A stretch of DNA of 64,000 nt, from contig CAVFTR010000001.1 in NCBI GenBank assembly GCA_963625685.1, positions 248,001-312,000 of the forward strand. The letters are read 5' to 3'. Each line of letters starts with the position of its first letter. Within the stretch, counting starts at the first letter, position 1. Origin of the DNA: F23-B02 sp963625685 (lineage in GTDB: Bacteria > Bacillota > Clostridia > Oscillospirales > Oscillospiraceae). A program made the position numbers and the translations under genes. This document shows, one piece after another, positions 50,693-59,336 of the stretch. The notes beneath the pieces were generated by a model. The model ran no database searches. It had not been told where the DNA came from and saw only the letters and a list, made by a program, of their open reading frames with translations.

Positions 50693-52669
50693 ATGGACGC
50701 AAAAGAAGAGATAAAAAAACTCAGAGAAGAGATCGAATACCACAACAGGCTGTACTACGTCAACGACGCGCCTGTAATATCCGACTATGACTACGATATG
50801 CTCATGGTAAGGCTCATTAAGCTCGAGCAGGAGCATCCGGAGCTCATAACGCCCACGTCACCGACGCAGAGAGTCGGCGGCAAGGCTCTGTCACAGTTTA
50901 GGCCGGTGCAGCACCGGGTACCGCTGGAAAGCCTGAGCGACGTTTTTTCCTTTGACGAGCTGAGAGTCTTCGGCGAGCGAATGGATCAGGCCCTCGGAAG
51001 CGGCAGGCAGTTCTGCGTTGAGCCCAAGATCGACGGGCTTTCAATGTCGCTCGAGTATGAAAACGGCTATTTCGTCCGCGGCGCGACCCGCGGAGACGGC
51101 GTGACAGGCGAGGACGTCACCGAAAATCTGCGCACGGTCAGAAGTCTGCCGATGCACCTTATCGATGCTCCCGAGCACCTGATCGTCCGCGGCGAGGTAT
51201 ATATGTCAAAGGCCGTTTTCGGCGAGCTCAACACCGAAAGAGAGATAAACGGAGAGCCGCCGCTTGCAAATCCGCGCAATGCCGCAGCCGGCTCTGTCCG
51301 GCAGCTCGACCCGAAGGTCGCCGCCTCGCGGAAGCTCGATATCGTGTGCTTCAACATGCAGTATACAGACGGCGAGCCGTATATGACCCATTCGGATACG
51401 CTCGATGCGATGAAGCACATGGGCTTTCCTGTTGTGCCGTATAAGCTGTGCGCAACGATAGGCGAGTGCTGCGAGCATATAGAGCTGATAGGGCAGGAGC
51501 GCGGCGAGTTTGCCTATGACATTGACGGCGCGGTCATCAAGATAAACTCTCTTTCTCAGCGTGAGGCTCTCGGCAGCACGGCAAAATTCCCGCGCTGGGC
51601 AGTCGCCTATAAGTATCCTCCCGAGAAGAAGGAGAGCAGGGTCGTCGACATCATCGTTCAGGTCGGAAGAACGGGCGTTTTAACTCCCAAAGCCGTCATT
51701 GAGCCCGTGCGCCTTGCCGGGACCACGGTCAGCAACGCCACGCTGCACAATCAGGATAATATCGACAGGCTCGATATTCGCATCGGCGATACGGTGCTCG
51801 TCCAGAAGGCGGGGGAGATAATCCCCGAGGTCCTGTCCGTAAACAGAAATAAGCGCCCCGAGGGTACTCAGCCGTTTATAATGCCGTCTCTCTGTCCTGA
51901 GTGCGGCGCGCCTGTAGTGCGCGATATAGACGGTGCGGCGCTCAGGTGTACCAGTCCGGAGTGCCCCGCGCAGAGGCTGCGCAATCTCGCTCATTTTGCC
52001 TCTCGCGAAGCGATGGATATCGAGGGGCTGGGCATATCGGTGTGCCGGTCGCTTATCGCAAGCGGCCTTGTGAGCAGTCCGGCAGAGCTCTATTCTCTCG
52101 ACGCACAGTCCGTGGCGGGGCTCGAGCGCATGGGCGCGAAGTCCGCCGAAAACCTCATAAACGCCATCGAGAAAAGCAAAAGCGCCGGTCTTGCGCGTCT
52201 GCTGTGCGCCTTCGGCATAAGGCAGGTAGGACAGAAGGCGGCTAAAACGCTGGCAGTGCGTTTCGGTACGCTCGATAAGCTGATGCTGGCGACGCGTGAT
52301 GAGCTTGAAAGCGTCCCCGATATCGGCGCGATAACCGCGGACTTTCTTATTGAATGGTTTTCTCTGCCTCAGTCCAGGCATCAGATAGAGCTGCTGCGAA
52401 GGGCTGGCGTGTCGTTTGATAGCGCTGATGCCGTTAAGGACACGCGCTTTGCCGGCATGACCTTCGTCCTGACGGGCGAGCTGAGCGGCTATAAGCGCGA
52501 CCAAGCCGCCGCGATCATCGAAAGCTACGGCGGCAAGGCCTCATCCTCGGTATCAAAAAAGACCAGCTATGTCCTGGCCGGGGAGAACGCCGGCAGCAAG
52601 CTCAAGAAGGCGACTGAGCTCGGGATCAATATAATAAGCGAAGAACAGTTCAACGAAATGATAAAATAA
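50693..52669 (+). CDS. ligA: NAD-dependent DNA ligase
   Basis: A 658-aa LigA that seals nicks in replication and repair. Adenylation lysine K112 is in EPKIDGLS; an OB-fold follows; a four-cysteine zinc finger is in CPECGAPV ... CTSPECPAQ (~400-420); helix-hairpin-helix repeats and a C-terminal BRCT domain (FAGMTFVLTGELSG, ~585-658) complete the protein. Starts 2 bp after yunB. Confidence 0.97.
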   Translation: MDAKEEIKKLREEIEYHNRLYYVNDAPVISDYDYDMLMVRLIKLEQEHPELITPTSPTQRVGGKALSQFRPVQHRVPLESLSDVFSFDELRVFGERMDQALGSGRQFCVEPKIDGLSMSLEYENGYFVRGATRGDGVTGEDVTENLRTVRSLPMHLIDAPEHLIVRGEVYMSKAVFGELNTEREINGEPPLANPRNAAAGSVRQLDPKVAASRKLDIVCFNMQYTDGEPYMTHSDTLDAMKHMGFPVVPYKLCATIGECCEHIELIGQERGEFAYDIDGAVIKINSLSQREALGSTAKFPRWAVAYKYPPEKKESRVVDIIVQVGRTGVLTPKAVIEPVRLAGTTVSNATLHNQDNIDRLDIRIGDTVLVQKAGEIIPEVLSVNRNKRPEGTQPFIMPSLCPECGAPVVRDIDGAALRCTSPECPAQRLRNLAHFASREAMDIEGLGISVCRSLIASGLVSSPAELYSLDAQSVAGLERMGAKSAENLINAIEKSKSAGLARLLCAFGIRQVGQKAAKTLAVRFGTLDKLMLATRDELESVPDIGAITADFLIEWFSLPQSRHQIELLRRAGVSFDSADAVKDTRFAGMTFVLTGELSGYKRDQAAAIIESYGGKASSSVSKKTSYVLAGENAGSKLKKATELGINIISEEQFNEMIK

Positions 52670-52673
52670 AGCG

Positions 52674-52705
52674 AAAGCGCCGCAGACCATATCTGCGGCG
52701 CTTTT
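52674..52705 (+). terminator. Intrinsic terminator after ligA
   Basis: AAAGCGCCGCAGA/TCTGCGGCGCTTT stem with a 5-nt loop and a short T-run. Confidence 0.82.
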
Positions 52706-52733
52706 CACATCCGTTGGAGTGCGGCCATATAAT
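52704..52733 (+). promoter_or_regulatory. Promoter of the cotJ genes; sigma-E or sigma-A
   Basis: CATATAAT (52726-52733) with TCACATC 14 bp upstream (52705-52711) resembles a mother-cell sigma-E promoter. The same bases also read as TTCACA, 18-bp spacer, TATAAT (sigma-A). Coat-gene context favours sigma-E; the sequence alone does not decide. Confidence 0.45.
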
Positions 52734-52758
52734 GAGCATGCAAAGGAGGACTGCACAA

Positions 52759-53202
52759 ATGGATGAAAACAACAGCTGCGGCCTGAAGGAGGGCTCGCTT
52801 CCGGCGTGCGCGCCGCTTGCAATGGCATATGTACCGATGCAGCAGTCTGTAAAGCCCATGTACGGCAGCGCTGAGGCGCTCAGCCGCGGAACACTGTTCC
52901 CGGGGCTCGACCTGCCGTTTATGAATATGGTCAATACCGGCGATCTGACAGGCACGCCCCTGGGCGAGCTCATGGCGCTCGATTTTGTCGCCCATGAGCT
53001 CTCACTGTATCTCGATACGCACAGCGGCGACGAGGAGGCGTTTACGCTTTATAAAAACATTCTCTCCCTGTCTAAAACGGCGAAGGAAAAGTATGTAAAG
53101 CTCTACGGCCCGCTTACCCACAGCGACCTCGCTCAGGCGCAGAGCTACACATGGCTCAAGGCTCCGTGGCCGTGGGATTATTGCGGAAAAGGGGAGGGCT
53201 GA
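52759..53202 (+). CDS. cotJA-cotJB: Fused spore-coat proteins CotJA-CotJB
   Basis: A single 147-aa frame carries both small proteins of the cotJ operon. Residues ~14-56 match CotJA (LPACAPLAMAYVPMQQ, then ALSRGTLFPGLDLPF). Residues ~68-145 match CotJB (GELMALDFVAHELSLYLDTH, then WLKAPWPWDYC). In Bacillus and most Clostridia these are separate genes. No stop or frameshift lies between them. ATG 52759 follows AAAGGAGGA. The product is probably a mother-cell coat component acting with CotJC. Confidence 0.85.
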   Translation: MDENNSCGLKEGSLPACAPLAMAYVPMQQSVKPMYGSAEALSRGTLFPGLDLPFMNMVNTGDLTGTPLGELMALDFVAHELSLYLDTHSGDEEAFTLYKNILSLSKTAKEKYVKLYGPLTHSDLAQAQSYTWLKAPWPWDYCGKGEG

Positions 53203-53204
53203 GC

Positions 53205-53798
53205 ATGTTTATTTATCAGAAAAAGCTGCAATACCCTGTCAAGATAGCAAATCCCAATCCCGCGCTCGCCAAATTCATAATCACGCAGTACGGCGGGCCG
53301 GACGGCGAGCTCGGAGCGTCGCTCAGATACCTCAGTCAGCGCTACAGCATGCCGTACCCCGAGCTGAAGGGCCTGCTCACTGATATAGGCACCGAGGAGC
53401 TCGGGCATCTTGAAATGGTCGCGACTATCGTTCATCAGCTTACGCGGAAGATGACTCCAGAGGAGATAAAAAAGAGCGGCTTTGAGCCCTATTTTGTAGA
53501 CCATACAGCGGGAGTTTACCCTCAGTTTGCGTCCGGAACGCCGTGGACGGCGGCCACGATGCAGGTAACCGGCGACGTTATCAGCGATCTGAGCGAGGAT
53601 ATGGCGGCTGAGCAGAAGGCGCGCACCACCTACGACAACATCCTCCGGCTCTCCGACGATCCCGATGTCAACGACGTCATAAAATTCCTGCGCGAGCGCG
53701 AGGTAGTTCACTATCAGCGCTTCGGCGAGGGACTCCGAAATGCCGTTGAAAAGCTCGACTCCAGAAACCTCTACGCCGTAAACCCCGCCTTTGACTGA
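53205..53798 (+). CDS. cotJC: Spore-coat protein CotJC (manganese-catalase family)
   Basis: A 197-aa ferritin-like, manganese-catalase-type coat protein. Metal ligands of the four-helix bundle are visible: E in GGPDGELGASL, EELGHLEM (ExxH, ~residue 67) and E/H in AEQKARTTYDNI and REREVVHYQRFGE. ATG 53205, 2 bp after the CotJA-CotJB fusion. Members are coat proteins thought to protect spores from oxidants. Confidence 0.93.
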   Translation: MFIYQKKLQYPVKIANPNPALAKFIITQYGGPDGELGASLRYLSQRYSMPYPELKGLLTDIGTEELGHLEMVATIVHQLTRKMTPEEIKKSGFEPYFVDHTAGVYPQFASGTPWTAATMQVTGDVISDLSEDMAAEQKARTTYDNILRLSDDPDVNDVIKFLREREVVHYQRFGEGLRNAVEKLDSRNLYAVNPAFD

Positions 53799-53803
53799 AA
53801 AAA

Positions 53804-53830
53804 TCCCCCATCGAAAGATGGGGGAATATG
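53804..53830. terminator. Bidirectional terminator between cotJC and the symporter gene
   Basis: TCCCCCATC/GATGGGGGA with a GAAA tetraloop. On the minus strand it is followed by TTTTTT, on the plus strand by ATATGTTTTA. Confidence 0.88.
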
Positions 53831-53846
53831 TTTTATATCGACTTTT

Positions 53847-55091
53847 TTATTTTGCCGCCTTTGCAGCCTTCTTTTCGCGCTCGACTCTGGATATCCACAT
53901 TGCTGCGGTAGCGTCGCCGGTGATGTTGAGCGTGGTCCGGCCCATATCGAAGAGCTTGTCGACGCCTGCGATGATCGCAATACCTTCAACAGGCAGGCCT
54001 ACGGACAGAAGGACCATCGAGAGCATTATCATGCCGCCACCGGAGATACCCGCTGTACCAACGGAGGCGAGAGTTGCGGTGAGAACGATCATGGTCATCT
54101 GGCCGAGGGTGAGATCAACGCCGTAGCAGCAGGCGATGAACACCGCGGCGACCGCCTGGTAGATAGCGGTACCGTCCATGTTTATCGTTGCGCCGAGAGG
54201 CAGAACGAAGGAGCTGATCTCGGGCTCTGCGCCCATCTTGTTGCAGCACTCGATGTTTACAGGGAGCGTTGCGTTGGACGAGGTGGTGGTGAATGCCGTG
54301 AGCATTGCGGGGGCAAGGCCCTTATAGAAGGCAAGGGGACTCATGTGCGACAGGAATTTGATGCTGATGCCGTATACGATAAGGACATGCAGGATATAGC
54401 CGATGTAGGCAACGCCGACGACGAGCGCCAGGGAGCCGACGACCTTTGCGCCGTTTACGGCGACAACGTCAGCCATGAGGCAGAATACGCCGATCGGGGT
54501 GAGATTGATGATCATCATGAGGATCTTCATGGTGACCTCGTTCATGCAGTTTACCAGATCGCCGATCTTCTGGCCCTTTTCGCCGGCGGCGAGTATGCCT
54601 GCGCCGAAGAATATCGCAATGGCAATAACGGGCAGCATGTTCATCTCGACCATGGGCTTGAAGAGGTTATCGGGGAAGATGCCGACGATAACGTCCATGA
54701 CCTTGGGGGCTTCATTGGCCGTGTATTCGAGCGAATCGGTGATGCTCGAATCGAGAACGGGGAAGTAGCCCTTGAAGAAGTTGACGACGACGAGGCCGAT
54801 GATAACGGCGATCGCGGTCGTGCACATGTAGTAGACGAAGGTCCTTGCACCGATGCTGCCGACGCGCTTGAGGTCGTTTAGCGAAACGACGCCGTCACAT
54901 ATCGAGAACAGGACAACGGGAACGACCATGAACTTGAGCAGGTTTATGTATATCGTTCCGAAGGGCTTGAGATACTCTGTCGTAAAGGTGCTTTCGGGCG
55001 CGGCCAGAAGAAACACGAAGCCGACCGCTATGCCGGCGAACATCGATATGATGATCCAGCCGGCCAAGTTGATCTTACTTTTTTTCTGCAT
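53847..55091 (-). CDS. Dicarboxylate/amino acid:cation symporter (DAACS family)
   Basis: A 414-aa glutamate/aspartate-type transporter with eight or so transmembrane helices and two re-entrant loops. The serine-rich hairpin is TTTSSNATLPV (~residue 268) and the cation/substrate motif NMDGTAIYQ (~304). Imports C4-dicarboxylates or acidic/neutral amino acids with Na+ or H+; which one cannot be told. Start ATG at 55091 follows GGAGGA; an upstream in-frame ATG (55133) lacks that support. Confidence 0.92.
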   Translation of the reverse strand: MQKKSKINLAGWIIISMFAGIAVGFVFLLAAPESTFTTEYLKPFGTIYINLLKFMVVPVVLFSICDGVVSLNDLKRVGSIGARTFVYYMCTTAIAVIIGLVVVNFFKGYFPVLDSSITDSLEYTANEAPKVMDVIVGIFPDNLFKPMVEMNMLPVIAIAIFFGAGILAAGEKGQKIGDLVNCMNEVTMKILMMIINLTPIGVFCLMADVVAVNGAKVVGSLALVVGVAYIGYILHVLIVYGISIKFLSHMSPLAFYKGLAPAMLTAFTTTSSNATLPVNIECCNKMGAEPEISSFVLPLGATINMDGTAIYQAVAAVFIACCYGVDLTLGQMTMIVLTATLASVGTAGISGGGMIMLSMVLLSVGLPVEGIAIIAGVDKLFDMGRTTLNITGDATAAMWISRVEREKKAAKAAK

Positions 55092-55212
55092 TACTATTCC
55101 TCCAAAAAATAATACAAGAATATTATCACACAATATGGCGCTTGACTATAGGCCGTATTAAATCTTAACAGTTTCTTTACACCACATTGCACAATTCGCA
55201 CGTGAATTTGTT

Positions 55213-55257
55213 AAAAAAATAGCCGCCATTTTAGCTAATTTAGCTAAACAGCGGCTT
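55213..55257 (-). terminator. Terminator after the phosphofructokinase gene (minus strand)
   Basis: On the minus strand AGCCGCTGTTTAGCT pairs with AGCTAAAATGGCGGCT (one bulge), followed by ATTTTTTT. Confidence 0.8.
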
Positions 55258-55282
55258 AGTTGACATTTACACGTCGCTTTTT

Positions 55283-56569
55283 TTACTCAGCCATTGCTTC
55301 CTCGGGCGCTTTTGCTCTTACCTTTTTGAGACGCGCATAGCGGGGGAGGGAATTGCTGCGGGGGATCCTGGGCTCACCCTGAATAAGAGGGAGGACGTAG
55401 TTTATAAAATCGTTGGTGACATAGTTGCCGTCCTCGGTTATCCAGTCGATGGGGACTTTCTTTTCAAAGTTGGCAACGCTGTTGAGGGAGAGCAGAACGG
55501 GCTTGCAGGAATACAGTCCCTCGCTGTCGTCCCGCTCAAGGGCAACCATCTGACCAGTAGCTCCGGCGACAGCGGACTCGACCGCAAATTTGCCGACGGT
55601 ATATGCCTCCTCGACATCCACGGCGGAAGCGATATGCGCCGCGCTGCGCTGAAGGAGGCTAAGCTCGATGCCGCGGACCTTTTTGAGCTTAAGGCGGTCC
55701 TTGAGATAATTTGCGAGCTTGACAGCCAGGCCGCCGAGCTGCGCATGGCCGAAGCCGTCCGTTCCCGACACCTTCGCCTCGGATACGAAAGAGCCGTCGG
55801 CATAATGAAGCCCCTCTGAAACGGCAACAAGCACATTACGCTTCTGCTTCATTATCTTTGCTACGTCCTCGGTGAAGCTGTCAGGATCGAAGTCGCGCTC
55901 CGGCAGATATATAAGATCGGGACCGCAGCCGTTGCCGTATTCCGTAGCCAGCGCGGCCGAGGCCGTGAGCCAGCCCGCATGTCGGCCCATGATCTCAACG
56001 ACGGTCACCATATCCGTATTGTAAACGTCGGTATCCTTGCCGATCTCCATACACGAGGTCGCAATGAACTTTGCCGCGCTGCCGAAGCCGGGGCAATGGT
56101 CGGTGCCGAACAGGTCGTTGTCGATAGTTTTGGGAACGCCCATAACGCGGCAGTCATAGCCTACCTTCTCCATATATCTGCTGATCTTGTTGCATGTGTC
56201 CATGGAGTCGTTGCCGCCGTTATAGAAGAAGTAGCGCACGTCATATTTTTTGAATATCTCGAGTATTCGCTTATAGTCGCTGTCGTCGGCCTCCGGGTCG
56301 GCCATCTTGTATCTGCAGGAGCCGAGCTCCGACGAGGGCGTATTCAGAAGAAGCTTGAGCTCGTAATCCTCCTCCTCGCCCATATCGTAAAGCTCATCCT
56401 TGAGCACACCCTGAATACCGTAAGCCGCGCCGTAGACCTTTGTTATCACATCGCTGTCGAGCGCGGTCCTGATCACACCGTACGCGCTCGCGTTGATAAC
56501 CGCCGTCGGTCCGCCCGATTGACCGAAGATACACGCGCCAATCAGCGGGGAGTCAAAAAAATTATCCAA
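55283..56569 (-). CDS. pfp: 6-phosphofructokinase, pyrophosphate-dependent type
   Basis: A 428-aa PFK-A superfamily enzyme. The residues that separate donors are visible: GGND (118-121; ATP enzymes have GGDG, PPi enzymes an Asp at the fourth place) and PKTIDND (146-152; Lys in PPi enzymes, Gly in ATP enzymes). It therefore probably uses PPi and may work reversibly in glycolysis and gluconeogenesis. TTG start (56567-56569) with GGAGG upstream. It is divergent from fba. Confidence 0.9.
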   Translation of the reverse strand: MDNFFDSPLIGACIFGQSGGPTAVINASAYGVIRTALDSDVITKVYGAAYGIQGVLKDELYDMGEEEDYELKLLLNTPSSELGSCRYKMADPEADDSDYKRILEIFKKYDVRYFFYNGGNDSMDTCNKISRYMEKVGYDCRVMGVPKTIDNDLFGTDHCPGFGSAAKFIATSCMEIGKDTDVYNTDMVTVVEIMGRHAGWLTASAALATEYGNGCGPDLIYLPERDFDPDSFTEDVAKIMKQKRNVLVAVSEGLHYADGSFVSEAKVSGTDGFGHAQLGGLAVKLANYLKDRLKLKKVRGIELSLLQRSAAHIASAVDVEEAYTVGKFAVESAVAGATGQMVALERDDSEGLYSCKPVLLSLNSVANFEKKVPIDWITEDGNYVTNDFINYVLPLIQGEPRIPRSNSLPRYARLKKVRAKAPEEAMAE

Positions 56570-56597
56570 AACTTCGCCTCCATTTATGTAATGATTA

Positions 56598-56626
56598 TTG
56601 ATTATAACATGTTTTAGGTTTATAAT
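56598..56626 (+). promoter_or_regulatory. Promoter of the aldolase gene
   Basis: TTGATT (56598-56603), a 17-bp spacer and a perfect TATAAT (56621-56626). Confidence 0.65.
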
Positions 56627-56629
56627 AAA
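56601..56629 (-). promoter_or_regulatory. Possible promoter of pfp, overlapping the fba promoter
   Basis: On the minus strand TATAAT (56601-56606) with a weak TTTATT (56624-56629) 17 bp upstream. It occupies the same DNA as the fba promoter. Confidence 0.4.
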
Positions 56630-56685
56630 TATGATTTTGAAAAAAATTGTGCAATATCACCATTTTTCTTACAGGAGGATCAATT

Positions 56686-57621
56686 ATGCCACTCGTAACA
56701 ACAAGCGAAATGTTTGAAAAAGCCTATAAGGGCGGCTACGCCGTCGGTGCATTCAATGTAAATAACATGGAGATCGTTCAGGGTATAACCGAGGCCGCTG
56801 CCGATCTCAAGGCTCCGCTTATCCTTCAGGTGTCCAAGGGAGCCCGCGCATACGCAAATCACACCTATCTCATGAAGCTGGTCGAGGCCGCGGTAGAGGA
56901 GACCGGCCTGCCTATAGCCCTTCACCTTGACCACGGCGACAGCTTTGAGCTGTGCAGATCATGCATAGACGGCGGCTTTACCTCCGTCATGATAGACGCA
57001 TCCTCCAAATCTCTGGAGGAGAATATCGCCATAACCCGTCAGGTCGTCGAGTACGCTCACGATCACGGCGTCGTTGTCGAGGCCGAGCTCGGAACTCTCG
57101 CCGGCATAGAGGACGAGGTGAAGGTAAAGGCCGAGGATTCCTCCTACACCCGTCCCGAGGACGTTCAGGAATTTGTCGAGCGCACCGGCTGCGATTCGCT
57201 GGCCATAGCCATCGGCACCTCGCACGGCGCGTACAAGTTCAAGCCCGGCACGAAGCCCCAGCTGCGCTTTGATATCCTCGAGGATGTCGAGCGCCGCCTG
57301 TCGGGCTTCCCGATAGTTCTGCACGGCTCGTCGTCCGTTCCGCAGGAGTTTGTCAGGCTCATAAACGAAAACGGCGGCAATATGCCCGGCGCCGTAGGCG
57401 TTCCCGAGGATCAGCTGCGCAGGGCGGCATCCATGGCGGTCTGCAAGATAAATATAGACTCCGACCTGCGCCTTGCAATGACGGCGACCATACGCAAGTA
57501 CTTCAGCGATCACCCCGATCACTTCGACCCCAGACAGTATCTCAAGCCCGCAAGAGCGGCGATAAAGGATATGGTCGCGCACAAGATAACCGACGTTCTC
57601 GGCTGCGACGGCAAGGCCTGA
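56686..57621 (+). CDS. fba: Class II fructose-1,6-bisphosphate aldolase
   Basis: A 311-aa zinc aldolase splitting fructose 1,6-bisphosphate to DHAP and glyceraldehyde 3-phosphate. The catalytic D82 and zinc ligand H83 are in HLDHGDSFE; VEAELGTLAGIED carries the glutamate of the second site; VLHGSSSVP and NIDSDLRLA follow. ATG 56686 has AGGAGGATC upstream. It uses the product of the divergently transcribed pfp. Confidence 0.95.
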   Translation: MPLVTTSEMFEKAYKGGYAVGAFNVNNMEIVQGITEAAADLKAPLILQVSKGARAYANHTYLMKLVEAAVEETGLPIALHLDHGDSFELCRSCIDGGFTSVMIDASSKSLEENIAITRQVVEYAHDHGVVVEAELGTLAGIEDEVKVKAEDSSYTRPEDVQEFVERTGCDSLAIAIGTSHGAYKFKPGTKPQLRFDILEDVERRLSGFPIVLHGSSSVPQEFVRLINENGGNMPGAVGVPEDQLRRAASMAVCKINIDSDLRLAMTATIRKYFSDHPDHFDPRQYLKPARAAIKDMVAHKITDVLGCDGKA

Positions 57622-57655
57622 GGCGATCTCAGATACAAAGCAGGGAGGTGCTGCA

Positions 57656-59296
57656 ATGCAAAAATCGGGTCCTTCTAAAAAACGCGGCGCGGGCAGGGGA
57701 CATGTACAGGAGATATTGACTGCGCTCAGAGTCCTTACGTCCGTCCTGCTGCTGATACTGGCATATTCGATCGATGCATCTGCCTTCATTGCCGTGCTTA
57801 TGCTTGCAGCGGCCGCGACCATAAGCGGCTTTGACATAGCCATGGCGGCTGCCGCCGATATTCTCAGGAAAAATGACTATCTCAACGATCAGCTGCTTAT
57901 CTGCCTGTGCGCAATTGTGTGCTTCTGCATCGGCTGCTACATTGAGACCGTCGTGATGCTCGTCATCTATCAGATAGGGCGTACATGCCTGAGCCTTGTC
58001 ATCAGGAAAACCAAGAGCGAGCTGTACAATGCTGTTTCACCTGAGGACAGGGAAGGGAGTCTGCGGCTCAGGAGCATACTCAATAATCCTGCAAGCTGCA
58101 AAAGCTCCGTCATGGCAAAATATATTCCGTATCTTGAGCTGTTTTCAAAGGCGGCGTTTATAGTAGGCGTATTGTACGCTGTAGCCGTTCCGTTTATTAC
58201 GGAAATGAGCTATCTAATGAGCATACGCCGCGGCTGTATGCTCATTGCGGCGGCGGTGCCTATATCCGCGCTGGCAGCTTTGCCGGTATACTCGCTTGCA
58301 GGCCTGAGCCGTTCCGCAGAATACGGCGTTTTTGTAAAAGACGCAGGGACGCTTGAAAGCCTTGAGAAGCTGTCGGCCGTTATCTACGATAAAGCCGACG
58401 TCTTCACGGACGGTGCGCCCAGGCTCGCCTCGGTAAATTCTCCGATACTGGATAACGCAAGCTTTCTTCAGCTGGCAGCCTACACCGCGTACTCATCCGA
58501 GCAGCGCTTTGCGGCTCCCATCGTAAGCGCATACGGCGGAGATATCATACCGGCCTACATATCAAATTTCAGGGACATCCCCGGCTGCGGAATGGAGATA
58601 TTTCTGAGCGGAAGGCACATTATCCTCGGAACGCTCGAGCTGTTTGACGCAAAGGGGATATCCATCCCGGACGGCGACAGGAAGGGCGGCTATATCCTTT
58701 ATCTCGCCATCGGCGGCAGATACGCCGGAAGCCTGACGCTCAAGGAAAAGCTCAATCCTTACGCCGAAAGCGTCATCTCCGATTTTGCCGCTCTCGGCGA
58801 TATAAAGAGCATACTCCTCACCGAGGACGGCAGGTACATCAGCGAAAAGCTCGCCGGAGCGCTCAAAATCGACGAGCTGCACTACGAGTGCAGCTTCACC
58901 GAAAAGGCCGATATAATCCAGAAATGCAAGGAGCAGCTCGCCCCGGATGAAAAGCTTATGTATGTAAGCGCGCAGGCGCTGGATTATCACACGGCAGCCG
59001 ATATAGACGTCAAGGTCGGATCGTCCTTTGACAGCGCGGATATACTCACGAGCAATGTTGGCATTTTCGGACTTCCGGTAGCTTATACGGCGGCTCATAA
59101 AGTAAAGCGCCTCGCTGCGGAAAATCTCAGCTTCACCGTGTTTATAAAGCTTGTCCTGGTCGTGCTCGCGCTGACGGGCAGCGCAACGCTGTGGTTCATT
59201 GTCATGCTCGATTTCGCAGCGTCTGTTTTAGGTGTCCTGAACGTTGTCCGTCTGCAATCATCCGATGCGCCGGAGGACGGGGAAGCCGATGACTGA
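57656..59296 (+). CDS. Degenerate P-type ATPase-like membrane protein (pseudo-pump)
   Basis: A 546-aa protein that aligns by eye with P1B-type cation ATPases but lacks their active site. Helices 1-4 fall at ~25-55 and ~76-116, and two more at ~160-215 and two at the C-terminus (~490-530). The actuator domain (TGES) is missing, replaced by ~40 residues. The membrane CPC motif is VPIS (201-204). DKTGT is DKADV, keeping D245. The nucleotide-binding HP is lost (EQRFAAP, ~282) though IPGCG (308-312) remains; GDGxNDxP is replaced by SAQALDYHTAADI (438-450). Transport by phosphorylation is unlikely. A role as scaffold, sensor or regulator is a guess. It lies 34 bp after fba. Confidence 0.75.
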   Translation: MQKSGPSKKRGAGRGHVQEILTALRVLTSVLLLILAYSIDASAFIAVLMLAAAATISGFDIAMAAAADILRKNDYLNDQLLICLCAIVCFCIGCYIETVVMLVIYQIGRTCLSLVIRKTKSELYNAVSPEDREGSLRLRSILNNPASCKSSVMAKYIPYLELFSKAAFIVGVLYAVAVPFITEMSYLMSIRRGCMLIAAAVPISALAALPVYSLAGLSRSAEYGVFVKDAGTLESLEKLSAVIYDKADVFTDGAPRLASVNSPILDNASFLQLAAYTAYSSEQRFAAPIVSAYGGDIIPAYISNFRDIPGCGMEIFLSGRHIILGTLELFDAKGISIPDGDRKGGYILYLAIGGRYAGSLTLKEKLNPYAESVISDFAALGDIKSILLTEDGRYISEKLAGALKIDELHYECSFTEKADIIQKCKEQLAPDEKLMYVSAQALDYHTAADIDVKVGSSFDSADILTSNVGIFGLPVAYTAAHKVKRLAAENLSFTVFIKLVLVVLALTGSATLWFIVMLDFAASVLGVLNVVRLQSSDAPEDGEADD

Positions 59297-59298
59297 AT

Positions 59299-59336
59299 AA
59301 AAAGACTAATGGCCGTTTGGCCATTAGTCTTTTTTC
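59299..59336. terminator. Bidirectional terminator between the ATPase-like gene and the recombinase
   Basis: AAAAGACTAATGGCC/GGCCATTAGTCTTTT with a GTTT loop and T-runs on both strands. It overlaps the 3' end of the recombinase gene. Confidence 0.92.
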
